64,000 nt of DNA from positions 62,001 to 126,000 of the forward strand of contig NZ_BMDT01000001.1 of the NCBI RefSeq assembly GCF_014635985.1, in the 5' to 3' direction. This DNA comes from Enterococcus alcedinis (lineage in GTDB: Bacteria > Bacillota > Bacilli > Lactobacillales > Enterococcaceae). Positions 18,328 through 25,218 of this stretch are shown here, one piece after another. Under the pieces are notes generated by a model that did not search any database, was not told where the DNA came from, and was given only the letters and a program-made list of their open reading frames with translations. Position 1 is the stretch's first letter; the number at the start of each line of letters is the position of its first letter. The position numbers and the translations under genes are program-made.

Positions 18328-19149
18328 ATGAACCGTGTAGCGTTTGATTTATTTGGCATCGAAATTTATTGGTATGCCTTAATTATTGTCTTTGGGATTG
18401 TTGTAGCGATGTGGTTGAGTACTCGAGAGGGAATTCGAGCGAATCTAAAACCAGATGATGTAACTGACTTTATGCTAGTTGGTTTACCAGTTGCGTTTAT
18501 TGGTGCTAGACTGTATTATGTTTTGTTTGATTTAGAACCCTATTTAGCAGATCCGATTCAGATTTTAAATATCCGTTCAGGTGGACTGGCGATTTATGGT
18601 GGGTTAATTGCTGGTGGGATTTGGTTGTATTTCTTTTGTCGAAGAAATTTCATTTCGACATGGACCTTTCTAGATATTGCCGCACCAAGCGTCTTATTAG
18701 CACAGGGGATTGGTCGTTGGGGAAATTTTATGAACCAAGAAGCATTTGGAGCCAATACGACGCGTCAATTTTTAGAAAGTTTGCATTTACCTAAGTTTAT
18801 TATTGATAATATGGAAATTGACGGCATCTATCGTCAACCAACTTTTTTATATGAGTCATTATGGAATGTGCTTGGTTTCATTGTTTTGATCATTTTAAGA
18901 AAGAAAAATGGTTTTCTAAAGCAAGGTGAAGTCGCTCTTTCTTATGTGATTTGGTATAGTTTTGGACGCTTCTTTATTGAAGGGATGCGTACAGATAGTC
19001 TGTATTTATTTGGTGAACTGCGTGTTTCCCAACTGCTTTCGGCACTTTTATTTGTGGGTGCATGGGCTCTTTTAATTTGGCGTCGTAAGAAAGTAACTAA
19101 TTTAAAGCCATACAATCGTTCATACGGAAAAGATCAATTCATCATTTAG
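18328..19149 (+). CDS. lgt: Phosphatidylglycerol-prolipoprotein diacylglyceryl transferase
   Basis: Lgt attaches diacylglycerol from phosphatidylglycerol to the lipobox cysteine of prelipoproteins such as PstS and YidC2 encoded here. The 273-aa protein has about seven membrane segments. The signature region RSGGLAIYGGLIAGG and the GRWGNFMNQEAFG motif, including the essential Arg and Asn, are visible. hprK-lgt is a conserved Firmicute pair. Confidence 0.97.
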   Translation: MNRVAFDLFGIEIYWYALIIVFGIVVAMWLSTREGIRANLKPDDVTDFMLVGLPVAFIGARLYYVLFDLEPYLADPIQILNIRSGGLAIYGGLIAGGIWLYFFCRRNFISTWTFLDIAAPSVLLAQGIGRWGNFMNQEAFGANTTRQFLESLHLPKFIIDNMEIDGIYRQPTFLYESLWNVLGFIVLIILRKKNGFLKQGEVALSYVIWYSFGRFFIEGMRTDSLYLFGELRVSQLLSALLFVGAWALLIWRRKKVTNLKPYNRSYGKDQFII

Positions 19150-19226
19150 CGACAGAGTATTTTAGTTATGCTAAAATGAACTAAGAGAATTATTTACATA
19201 GGAATATTTAGAAGGAGGTTTCCACT

Positions 19227-20240
19227 GTGAAACAAAAAATTGCTGTATTAGGACCAGGTTCTTGGGGAACAGCGCTTGCGCAAGTCTTAGTTGAAAATGG
19301 TCATGAGGCTATTTTGTGGGGGAAAAATCCAGAGCAAGTAATTGAGATTAATCAACAACGAACGAACCATCGCTATTTGCCTGATTTAACACTACCAGAA
19401 GGGTTAAAAGCCACAACATCATTAGCTGAAGCAGTCAATGATGCGGATGCGATTTTATTCGTTATACCGACCAAAGCGATCCGAGAGGTTGCTCATGAAG
19501 TTGCAACAATGATTTCAAATAAACCTTATATTATCCATGCTTCCAAAGGATTAGAGCAACAAAGCCATAAACGAATTTCAGAAGTTTTAGCTGAAGAAAT
19601 TCCCGTTGAAAAACGTAAAGATATTATTGTCTTATCAGGGCCGAGTCATGCGGAAGAAGTCGCAGTTCATGATATTACAACGATCACCGCTGCGAGTGTC
19701 AGCTTAGAAGCCGCGAAATACGTACAAACTTTATTCATGAATGATTATTTCCGAATTTATACAAATGATGATGTCATTGGTGTTGAACTCGGCGCGGCAT
19801 TAAAAAACATTATCGCACTAGGTGCAGGTGCAATGGTTGGTTTAGGTTTTGGTGACAATGCCAAGGCGGCCATTATGACTCGAGGTTTAGCAGAAATTAG
19901 TCGTCTAGGTGTTGCTCTAGGAGCGAATCCGTTAACGTTTATTGGTTTAAGTGGTGTCGGAGATTTAATCGTTACTTGTACAAGTATCCATTCTCGTAAC
20001 TGGCGTACCGGTCAATTACTTGGTCAAGGAAAAAAACTTGATGAGATTTTAGAAAATATGGGGATGATTGTTGAAGGTGTTTCAACAACAAAAGCCGCAT
20101 TAGAGTTGGCACAACAACTAGGTGTGGAGATGCCAATCACTGAAGCGATCTACCGTGTATTATATGAGGGACAAGACATTAAAGTAGCGGCAAAAGAAAT
20201 TATGTTGCGCGACGGTCGTGTCGAAAATGAATTTAGTTAA
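19227..20240 (+). CDS. gpsA: Glycerol-3-phosphate dehydrogenase [NAD(P)+]
   Basis: GpsA reduces dihydroxyacetone phosphate to sn-glycerol 3-phosphate for phospholipid and teichoic acid synthesis. The 337-aa protein has the nucleotide-binding [10 protein letters not shown] at the N terminus, the catalytic lysine region [15 protein letters not shown], and a GDLIVTC motif. The start is GTG 19227, set by AAGGAGG (19212-19218). galU follows after 13 bases. Confidence 0.96.
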   Translation: MKQKIAVLGPGSWGTALAQVLVENGHEAILWGKNPEQVIEINQQRTNHRYLPDLTLPEGLKATTSLAEAVNDADAILFVIPTKAIREVAHEVATMISNKPYIIHASKGLEQQSHKRISEVLAEEIPVEKRKDIIVLSGPSHAEEVAVHDITTITAASVSLEAAKYVQTLFMNDYFRIYTNDDVIGVELGAALKNIIALGAGAMVGLGFGDNAKAAIMTRGLAEISRLGVALGANPLTFIGLSGVGDLIVTCTSIHSRNWRTGQLLGQGKKLDEILENMGMIVEGVSTTKAALELAQQLGVEMPITEAIYRVLYEGQDIKVAAKEIMLRDGRVENEFS

Positions 20241-20253
20241 GGAGTTTTTTTGA

Positions 20254-21171
20254 ATGAAAGTAAGAAAAGCCGTAATTCCAGCAGCTGGTTTAGGTACACG
20301 CTTTTTGCCGGCAACAAAAGCAATGGCAAAAGAAATGCTGCCAATTGTTGATAAGCCGACCATTCAATTTATTGTTGAAGAGGCATTAAAATCAGGCATT
20401 GAGGATATTTTAATTGTCACGGGTAAGGCGAAGCGTTCAATTGAAGATCATTTTGACGCTAACTTAGAATTAGAAACGAATCTAAAGGAAAAACATAAAG
20501 ATGAATTATTGAAGTTAGTTGAAGAAACAACGGATATCAATTTACATTTTGTGCGTCAGAAACATCCGTTAGGTCTAGGACACGCTGTTTTACAGGCAAA
20601 AGCTTTTGTAGGTAATGAACCGTTCGTCGTGATGTTAGGCGATGATTTAATGGAGGATGACGTGCCATTAACGAAGCAACTGATGTTAGATTATGAGAAT
20701 ACGCATGCATCAACTATTGCTGTCATGGAAGTCCCAGAAGAAGAGACGCATAAATATGGTATTATTAATCCTGGAGAAGAAGTGGCGAAAGGCTTATATA
20801 ATGTTAAGAATTTTGTTGAAAAACCAAAACCAGGTGAAGCACCAAGTAATTTAGCGATTATCGGTCGCTATCTTTTAACACCAGAAATTTTTTCGGTCTT
20901 AGAAGAGCAAGAACCAGGAGCTGGCGGTGAAATTCAATTAACCGATGCAATTGATACTCTAAACAAAACACAACGAGTTTTCGCACATGATTTTAAAGGG
21001 ACGCGTTATGATGTTGGAGATAAGTTTGGCTTTATGAAAACAAGTATCGAGTACGGCTTAAAGCATCCAGAAGTACAAGAAAATTTAAAAGAATACATTA
21101 TTCAATTAGGACAAAAATTAGCGACAGAACAAGCTTCAACTTCTAAAGAAGAAGAAATCGAACTTTCGTAG
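20254..21171 (+). CDS. galU: UTP-glucose-1-phosphate uridylyltransferase
   Basis: GalU makes UDP-glucose for glycolipid anchors, capsule and galactose use. The 305-aa protein has the nucleotidyltransferase motif [19 protein letters not shown], a VMLGDDLM metal site, and [20 protein letters not shown]. Phosphoglucomutase at 38.4 kb supplies its glucose-1-phosphate substrate. It is the last gene of the hprK operon before a terminator. Confidence 0.97.
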   Translation: MKVRKAVIPAAGLGTRFLPATKAMAKEMLPIVDKPTIQFIVEEALKSGIEDILIVTGKAKRSIEDHFDANLELETNLKEKHKDELLKLVEETTDINLHFVRQKHPLGLGHAVLQAKAFVGNEPFVVMLGDDLMEDDVPLTKQLMLDYENTHASTIAVMEVPEEETHKYGIINPGEEVAKGLYNVKNFVEKPKPGEAPSNLAIIGRYLLTPEIFSVLEEQEPGAGGEIQLTDAIDTLNKTQRVFAHDFKGTRYDVGDKFGFMKTSIEYGLKHPEVQENLKEYIIQLGQKLATEQASTSKEEEIELS

Positions 21172-21179
21172 TTTTTAAG

Positions 21180-21228
21180 GACCCATTAAGAACAACAGTC
21201 GATTGTTATACTTAATGGGTCATTTTTT
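21180..21228 (+). terminator. Rho-independent terminator after galU
   Basis: An 11-bp stem (GACCCATTAAG / CTTAATGGGTC) around a 20-base loop is followed by ATTTTTT. Confidence 0.88.
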
Positions 21229-21261
21229 ATTAATGAAGGAAAATAGGAAGGGGTTTTTTGA

Positions 21262-21723
21262 TTGTCAGGAGGAGAAATTGCAGCACTCATCGCAGCGATT
21301 GCGTTTGCTGTTTTAGTGGTTGTTTTATCACGCTTATTAATGCAAATTGGTAAGACGGTCCAAAAAGCAGAGACGACATTAACGGAAGTCAACAATACCA
21401 TTCAAGTTGTCACAAAAGATGTGGATATTTTGGTTCGGGAAGTTGAAGGTCTTTTAGTAAAAAGTAACGAGTTAATGGTTGATGTAACAGCGAAAGTCGA
21501 AACAATCAATCCACTATTTGATGCGGTAGCAGATTTAAGTACCAGTGTTTCAGACTTGAATACTTCAGGTCGCCAAGCGGTTACACGTTTTTCATCTTTA
21601 GGAAGATCCGTAGCAGGTGCAAGTATCTTAGGGAAATTCAGTCAAGCAACATTGAATCGTGTAAAAAGAAGTAAAAAAAGTTCAACAGTTAAAACCAATC
21701 AAGGAGGAATGACAAATGAGTAA
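21262..21723 (+). CDS. DUF948 domain-containing membrane-anchored protein
   Basis: A 153-aa protein with one N-terminal membrane segment (about residues 4-25), a helical coiled-coil-like DUF948 region (about 28-95) and a basic Ser/Lys-rich tail. The start is TTG 21262 after GGAAGGGG. It overlaps the YtxH-family gene by 8 bases. In staphylococci and bacilli this pair sits in general stress contexts, but the function is unknown. Confidence 0.82.
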   Translation: MSGGEIAALIAAIAFAVLVVVLSRLLMQIGKTVQKAETTLTEVNNTIQVVTKDVDILVREVEGLLVKSNELMVDVTAKVETINPLFDAVADLSTSVSDLNTSGRQAVTRFSSLGRSVAGASILGKFSQATLNRVKRSKKSSTVKTNQGGMTNE

Positions 21724-22279
21724 AAAAGGTGGATTTTTATTAGGTGCATTAATCGGAGGAACCGCTGCGGCTGTTGCAGCTTTATTGTTGGCTCCAGAAT
21801 CAGGACGCGAGTTACGTGATAAATTAGCTAAGCAAATTGATGACTTGTTAGATACAGCTTCTGATTATTCGGATACATCAAAGGAAAAAGGCGCTGATTT
21901 TTCTGATGTCGTTAAAGAAAAGACGGCAGCTTATACAAAGCGCTTGGAAGAATTAGCAGAAATGTTAAAAGAAAAAGCAAATGCTTTTATTGATGAAGCA
22001 AATGATGAGTCGGATGAGGCATTAGGAGAAGTTCAAGAAGAAGTTGATGAACTTTCACGTTTATTTAAACAAGAAGTAGCAGAGTTTGAAGAGCAAGTCG
22101 AAGAAATGGATGATATCGTATTGAATTTTGCAGATGAAGATTCAGTAGTTGCAACACCGCCGATTGCCGATCCTTTTATTGCAACAAAAGAAACAGCCGC
22201 CGCTGAAGATGAAGTGACGGAAGAAGTGATTGAGGAATTGAAAGAAATCATTGAAGAAGCAAATCCTGACCATGAATAA
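21716..22279 (+). CDS. YtxH domain-containing protein
   Basis: A 187-aa protein with an N-terminal glycine/alanine-rich membrane segment (GGFLLGALIGGTAAAVAALLL, residues 5-25) followed by APESGRELRDKL, the YtxH hallmark. A long, very acidic and probably coiled-coil tail makes up the rest. The start ATG lies inside the DUF948 gene after AAGGAGG, so the two are coupled. YtxH proteins are associated with general stress in B. subtilis; the role is unproven. Confidence 0.86.
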   Translation: MSKKGGFLLGALIGGTAAAVAALLLAPESGRELRDKLAKQIDDLLDTASDYSDTSKEKGADFSDVVKEKTAAYTKRLEELAEMLKEKANAFIDEANDESDEALGEVQEEVDELSRLFKQEVAEFEEQVEEMDDIVLNFADEDSVVATPPIADPFIATKETAAAEDEVTEEVIEELKEIIEEANPDHE

Positions 22280-22299
22280 TCGATAATCAATCAAACATT

Positions 22300-22341
22300 A
22301 AAAAGAGTGGGGCAACCATTAATGGCTGTCTCACTCTTTTT
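22300..22341 (+). terminator. Rho-independent terminator after YtxH gene
   Basis: A long stem AAAAAGAGTG...CCATTAATGG...CTCACTCTTTTT with a few mismatches and flanking A and T runs. It could also act on the minus strand. Confidence 0.85.
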
Positions 22342-22401
22342 AGTGTTTTTATAGGCACAGCTTGTCAATCGCTGTATGCCTAATTCTTGATTGATGACAG
22401 A

Positions 22402-22596
22402 CTAGAGAATGTTTTTCACCCGTCCGACTTGATTGTCTTCTACTAACATCACTTTGATGCCATGTGGATGATTCGCTGCATTTGTCAGTATTCGTTTGAC
22501 ATGGCCGCGAGTCAGTGCTCCGGATCGTTGATCTTTTTTTAGGACAATCTCAACTTCTTGTCCAATTTGAATGTTTACTCGTTTTGTACCAGACAT
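22402..22596 (-). CDS. YwbE family small protein
   Basis: A 64-aa basic protein of the YwbE/DUF2196 family. GQEVEIVLKKDQRSGALTRGHVKRILTNA and HPHGIKVMLVEDNQVGRV are characteristic stretches. The fold is predicted as small beta and the function is unknown; nucleic acid binding is only a guess. The start ATG follows AAGGTGGGA on the minus strand. It lies 12 bases downstream of pepQ and is probably co-transcribed with it. Confidence 0.85.
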   Translation of the reverse strand: MSGTKRVNIQIGQEVEIVLKKDQRSGALTRGHVKRILTNAANHPHGIKVMLVEDNQVGRVKNIL

Positions 22597-22608
22597 TTTA
22601 TTCCCACC

Positions 22609-23712
22609 TTAGTTAATAATGATTAAATCTTTTGACGTTTTTGTTAATGCTTGACTGCCATTTTTTGTCACATAAACACAGTCTTCAATCCGCACACCAA
22701 CTTGATTGGGTAAATAAATTCCGGGTTCAATTGAAAAGCACATGCCTTCTTCTAATACTAAATCATTGCCAGCGACAATCGAAGGATACTCATGTACGCT
22801 TGTTCCAATACCATGACCTAGACGGTGATTAAAGTAGGAACCGTATCCCGCATCTTCAATAATCGTTCTTGCAATCTCGTCGAGTTCACCTGCTGTTATT
22901 CCTGGTTTTACCGCTTCTTGAGCTGCGAGTTGCGCTTCAAGGACAATCTGATAGATGTGCTTTTGAAAGTCAGTAGGCGTTTGATAAGCGACAGTACGCG
23001 TCGCATCACTGCAATAGCCCTTCCAAACAACACCTAAGTCAAATAAAACAAGTTGGTTTTCTTGTATTTGTGTGCTATTTGGCGTACCGTGTGGATCCGC
23101 TGCACGAGCTCCAGTTAGCACCATCGTATCAAAAGACATTTTTGATACACCTTTTTTCTTTAATTCGTATTCGATTTGCGCGACAATCTCCTGTTCACTA
23201 ACGTTCGATCCAATCGCTGAAAAACCAATTTCAAAAGCAATATCAGCCCACGACCCAGCTTCGATTAAGCCATTAATTTCAGCATCTGTTTTGATCAGTT
23301 GCATTTTTTGGATAGTGGGTGTGATATCGGTTTGGAAATTTGTCTTTGGAAAGAAATTTGCCAAGAACTCAAAACGATCGAGTGACAGGGAATTTTTTTC
23401 TAAAGCAATTTGTTTCGGTTGGCCATAGCGTTGGTTAATTTCGTTAGCAATAATTTTCCAAGGATTCTCAGTATCTAAGTAACCAACAACATCATAAGTC
23501 CAGCTACTTTTAATTGCAGCTTCAGCTTCTAGAGCAGGAGTTAAAAGAAAAGGATCTTGGTCAAGTGCGATAAATAAGGCTAAAACTCGTTCATGTGGAT
23601 CGCTTTGATAGCCGGTGAAATAAGCAATTGATTGTGGATTACTGACATAAGCAAGTTCAACATTCGCTGTGTCCATCCATTTTTTTAGGGCATCGATTTT
23701 TTCAATATTCAT
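22609..23712 (-). CDS. pepQ: Xaa-Pro dipeptidase (M24 family)
   Basis: PepQ cleaves Xaa-Pro dipeptides in the cytoplasm, the last step of peptide use. The 367-aa protein has an N-terminal creatinase-like domain and a C-terminal pita-bread domain. The metal ligands are in LFDLGVVWKGYCSDATRT, GHGIGTSVHEYP and EEGMCFSIEPG. The start follows AGAAAGAAGG on the minus strand. It is divergent from ccpA, an arrangement well known in lactic acid bacteria. Confidence 0.95.
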   Translation of the reverse strand: MNIEKIDALKKWMDTANVELAYVSNPQSIAYFTGYQSDPHERVLALFIALDQDPFLLTPALEAEAAIKSSWTYDVVGYLDTENPWKIIANEINQRYGQPKQIALEKNSLSLDRFEFLANFFPKTNFQTDITPTIQKMQLIKTDAEINGLIEAGSWADIAFEIGFSAIGSNVSEQEIVAQIEYELKKKGVSKMSFDTMVLTGARAADPHGTPNSTQIQENQLVLFDLGVVWKGYCSDATRTVAYQTPTDFQKHIYQIVLEAQLAAQEAVKPGITAGELDEIARTIIEDAGYGSYFNHRLGHGIGTSVHEYPSIVAGNDLVLEEGMCFSIEPGIYLPNQVGVRIEDCVYVTKNGSQALTKTSKDLIIIN

Positions 23713-23803
23713 TAATTGAGCCTTCTTTCTAGAGAGAAATCTTTTTTATTATAGTACCATGAACAAAAATGAGTAGCTAGGACGAATTTTCATGAAAATA
23801 GAT

Positions 23804-23817
23804 ATAAAACGGTTGCA
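23804..23817 (+). promoter_or_regulatory. Candidate cre site overlapping the ccpA -35
   Basis: ATAAAACGGTTGCA matches the CcpA operator consensus TGWAARCGYTWWCW at 10 of 14 positions including most of the AANCGNT core. It overlaps the -35 hexamer of ccpA. Autoregulation of ccpA and control of pepQ through such a site are known in lactic acid bacteria; here it is inferred. Confidence 0.45.
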
Positions 23818-23841
23818 AATCTTTTAAAAGTTTGATATTCT
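23813..23841 (+). promoter_or_regulatory. ccpA promoter
   Basis: -35 TTGCAA (23813-23818), an exact 17-bp spacer and -10 TATTCT (23836-23841). It lies 56 bp before the start codon. Confidence 0.7.
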
Positions 23842-23860
23842 AACTAAGAAATGTAAATCA

Positions 23861-23875
23861 TATTTTCTGAAAATA
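23861..23875 (+). promoter_or_regulatory. CodY-like palindrome in the ccpA leader
   Basis: TATTTTCTGAAAATA is a perfect palindrome around its central base. It matches the CodY box AATTTTCWGAAAATT at 13 of 15 positions. It lies about 14 bases after the expected transcription start, where a bound repressor could block the polymerase. Confidence 0.45.
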
Positions 23876-23897
23876 AAGAAATTAAAGGAGAAATACA

Positions 23898-24899
23898 ATG
23901 GATAAGCAAACAATTACAATTTATGACGTTGCCCGTGAAGCAAATGTTTCAATGGCAACTGTTTCCCGCGTAGTAAATGGTAATCCAAACGTTAAGCCTG
24001 CCACACGTAAAAAAGTGTTGGAAGTCATTGATCGTTTAGATTATCGACCGAATGCTGTGGCGCGAGGTTTAGCAAGTAAAAAAACAACAACAGTTGGGGT
24101 TATTATCCCAGATGTAAGTAACATGTTCTTCTCTTCGTTAGCACGTGGAATTGACGATGTTGCTACAATGTATAAATACAATATTATTTTAGCGAATTCA
24201 GATGGCGATAGCCAAAAAGAAGTGAACGTTTTAAACAACCTACTTGCAAAACAAGTTGATGGTGTGATTTTTATGGGACATCGTATTACCGATGAAGTTC
24301 GTGCAGAGTTTTCACGTTCAAAAACACCTGTTGTTTTAGCTGGTTCAATCGATCCAGATCAACAAGTTGGAAGTGTCAATATTGATTATAAAGAAGCAAC
24401 GAAAGATGCTATTGATGCGTTAGCGAAAAACGGTAACAAAAAAATTGCTTTTATCAGTGGCGCTTTAATTGATCCTATTAACGGTCAAAACCGTCTAGTT
24501 GGTTACAAAGAAGGACTTGCTGAAAACAAATTAGGCTATTCAGAAGGTTTAATTTTTGAGTCTCCTTATTCGTTTAAAGACGGCTATGCATTGGTTGACC
24601 GCCTATTAAATAGTGGAGCAACAGCAGCCTATGTAACAGATGATGAGTTAGCTATCGGAATCTTAGATGGACTAGTTGATAAAGATATCAAAGTACCAGA
24701 AGAGTTCGAAATTATTACAAGTAACAATTCATTATTAACACAAGTTGCACGTCCAAAATTATCATCGGTTACACAACCGCTATATGATATTGGTGCGGTT
24801 TCAATGCGTTTATTAACGAAACTAATGAACAAAGAAGAAGTTGAAGAAAAAACAATTACATTACCATATGGAATTGCACACCGTAATTCAACGAAATAG
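23898..24899 (+). CDS. ccpA: Catabolite control protein A
   Basis: CcpA is the LacI-family master regulator of carbon catabolite control; with HPr-Ser-P from HprK it binds cre sites. The 333-aa protein has an N-terminal helix-turn-helix and hinge (TIYDVAREANVSMATVSRVVNG... RPNAVARGLASKKTTTVGVI), then a periplasmic-binding-protein-like core. The start follows AAAGGAG. Divergence from pepQ supports CcpA over other LacI members. Two stretches downstream are terminators. Confidence 0.96.
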   Translation: MDKQTITIYDVAREANVSMATVSRVVNGNPNVKPATRKKVLEVIDRLDYRPNAVARGLASKKTTTVGVIIPDVSNMFFSSLARGIDDVATMYKYNIILANSDGDSQKEVNVLNNLLAKQVDGVIFMGHRITDEVRAEFSRSKTPVVLAGSIDPDQQVGSVNIDYKEATKDAIDALAKNGNKKIAFISGALIDPINGQNRLVGYKEGLAENKLGYSEGLIFESPYSFKDGYALVDRLLNSGATAAYVTDDELAIGILDGLVDKDIKVPEEFEIITSNNSLLTQVARPKLSSVTQPLYDIGAVSMRLLTKLMNKEEVEEKTITLPYGIAHRNSTK

Positions 24900-24989
24900 T
24901 TTACAATCAAAATCGAGGTGTGACACAAGCGGCTTATCTTTGAAAAGCAGATTTTTGTCACCCGTTCATCGATTAATTATTCGTATAAC

Positions 24990-25027
24990 AAAAAGGGTCC
25001 GTGACTGATGTCGCAGACCCTTTTTTT
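24990..25027 (+). terminator. Rho-independent terminator after ccpA
   Basis: The stem AAAAAGGGTC...GACCCTTTTTTT contains the GTGACTGATGTC core shared with other terminators in this window. Confidence 0.9.
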
Positions 25028-25170
25028 ATTGTTCGTCAAATAGTGTTGGTTGACTAAAAATGAACAAAGGTCACTATCGTAATCGCCTTATAGAAGAAAG
25101 AGAGAGCATGTAAATCAATCACTCACTACGTTCTTGCTAGAAGTCTAGAGATTCGAGCGGACAGGCAAAT

Positions 25171-25212
25171 AAAGAAGACCTCCGGAGTGATTTTCTCTAG
25201 AGGTCTTCTTTA
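25171..25212 (-). terminator. Terminator of the class A PBP gene
   Basis: A 12-bp stem (AAAGAAGACCTC / GAGGTCTTCTTT) lies immediately downstream of the minus-strand stop codon. A T-rich end is present on both strands. Confidence 0.85.
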
Positions 25213-25218
25213 ATATAT

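Larger units (their letters stand above)
24900..25218. other. Gene-free interval between ccpA and the class A PBP gene
   Basis: This convergent interval of 319 bases holds a weak hairpin (GGTGTGACA at about 24917 with TGTCACC at 24957), one copy of a two-copy repeat (24941-25027), the ccpA terminator and the PBP terminator. Between 25028 and 25170 I see no gene, RNA or other structure. Confidence 0.6.
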
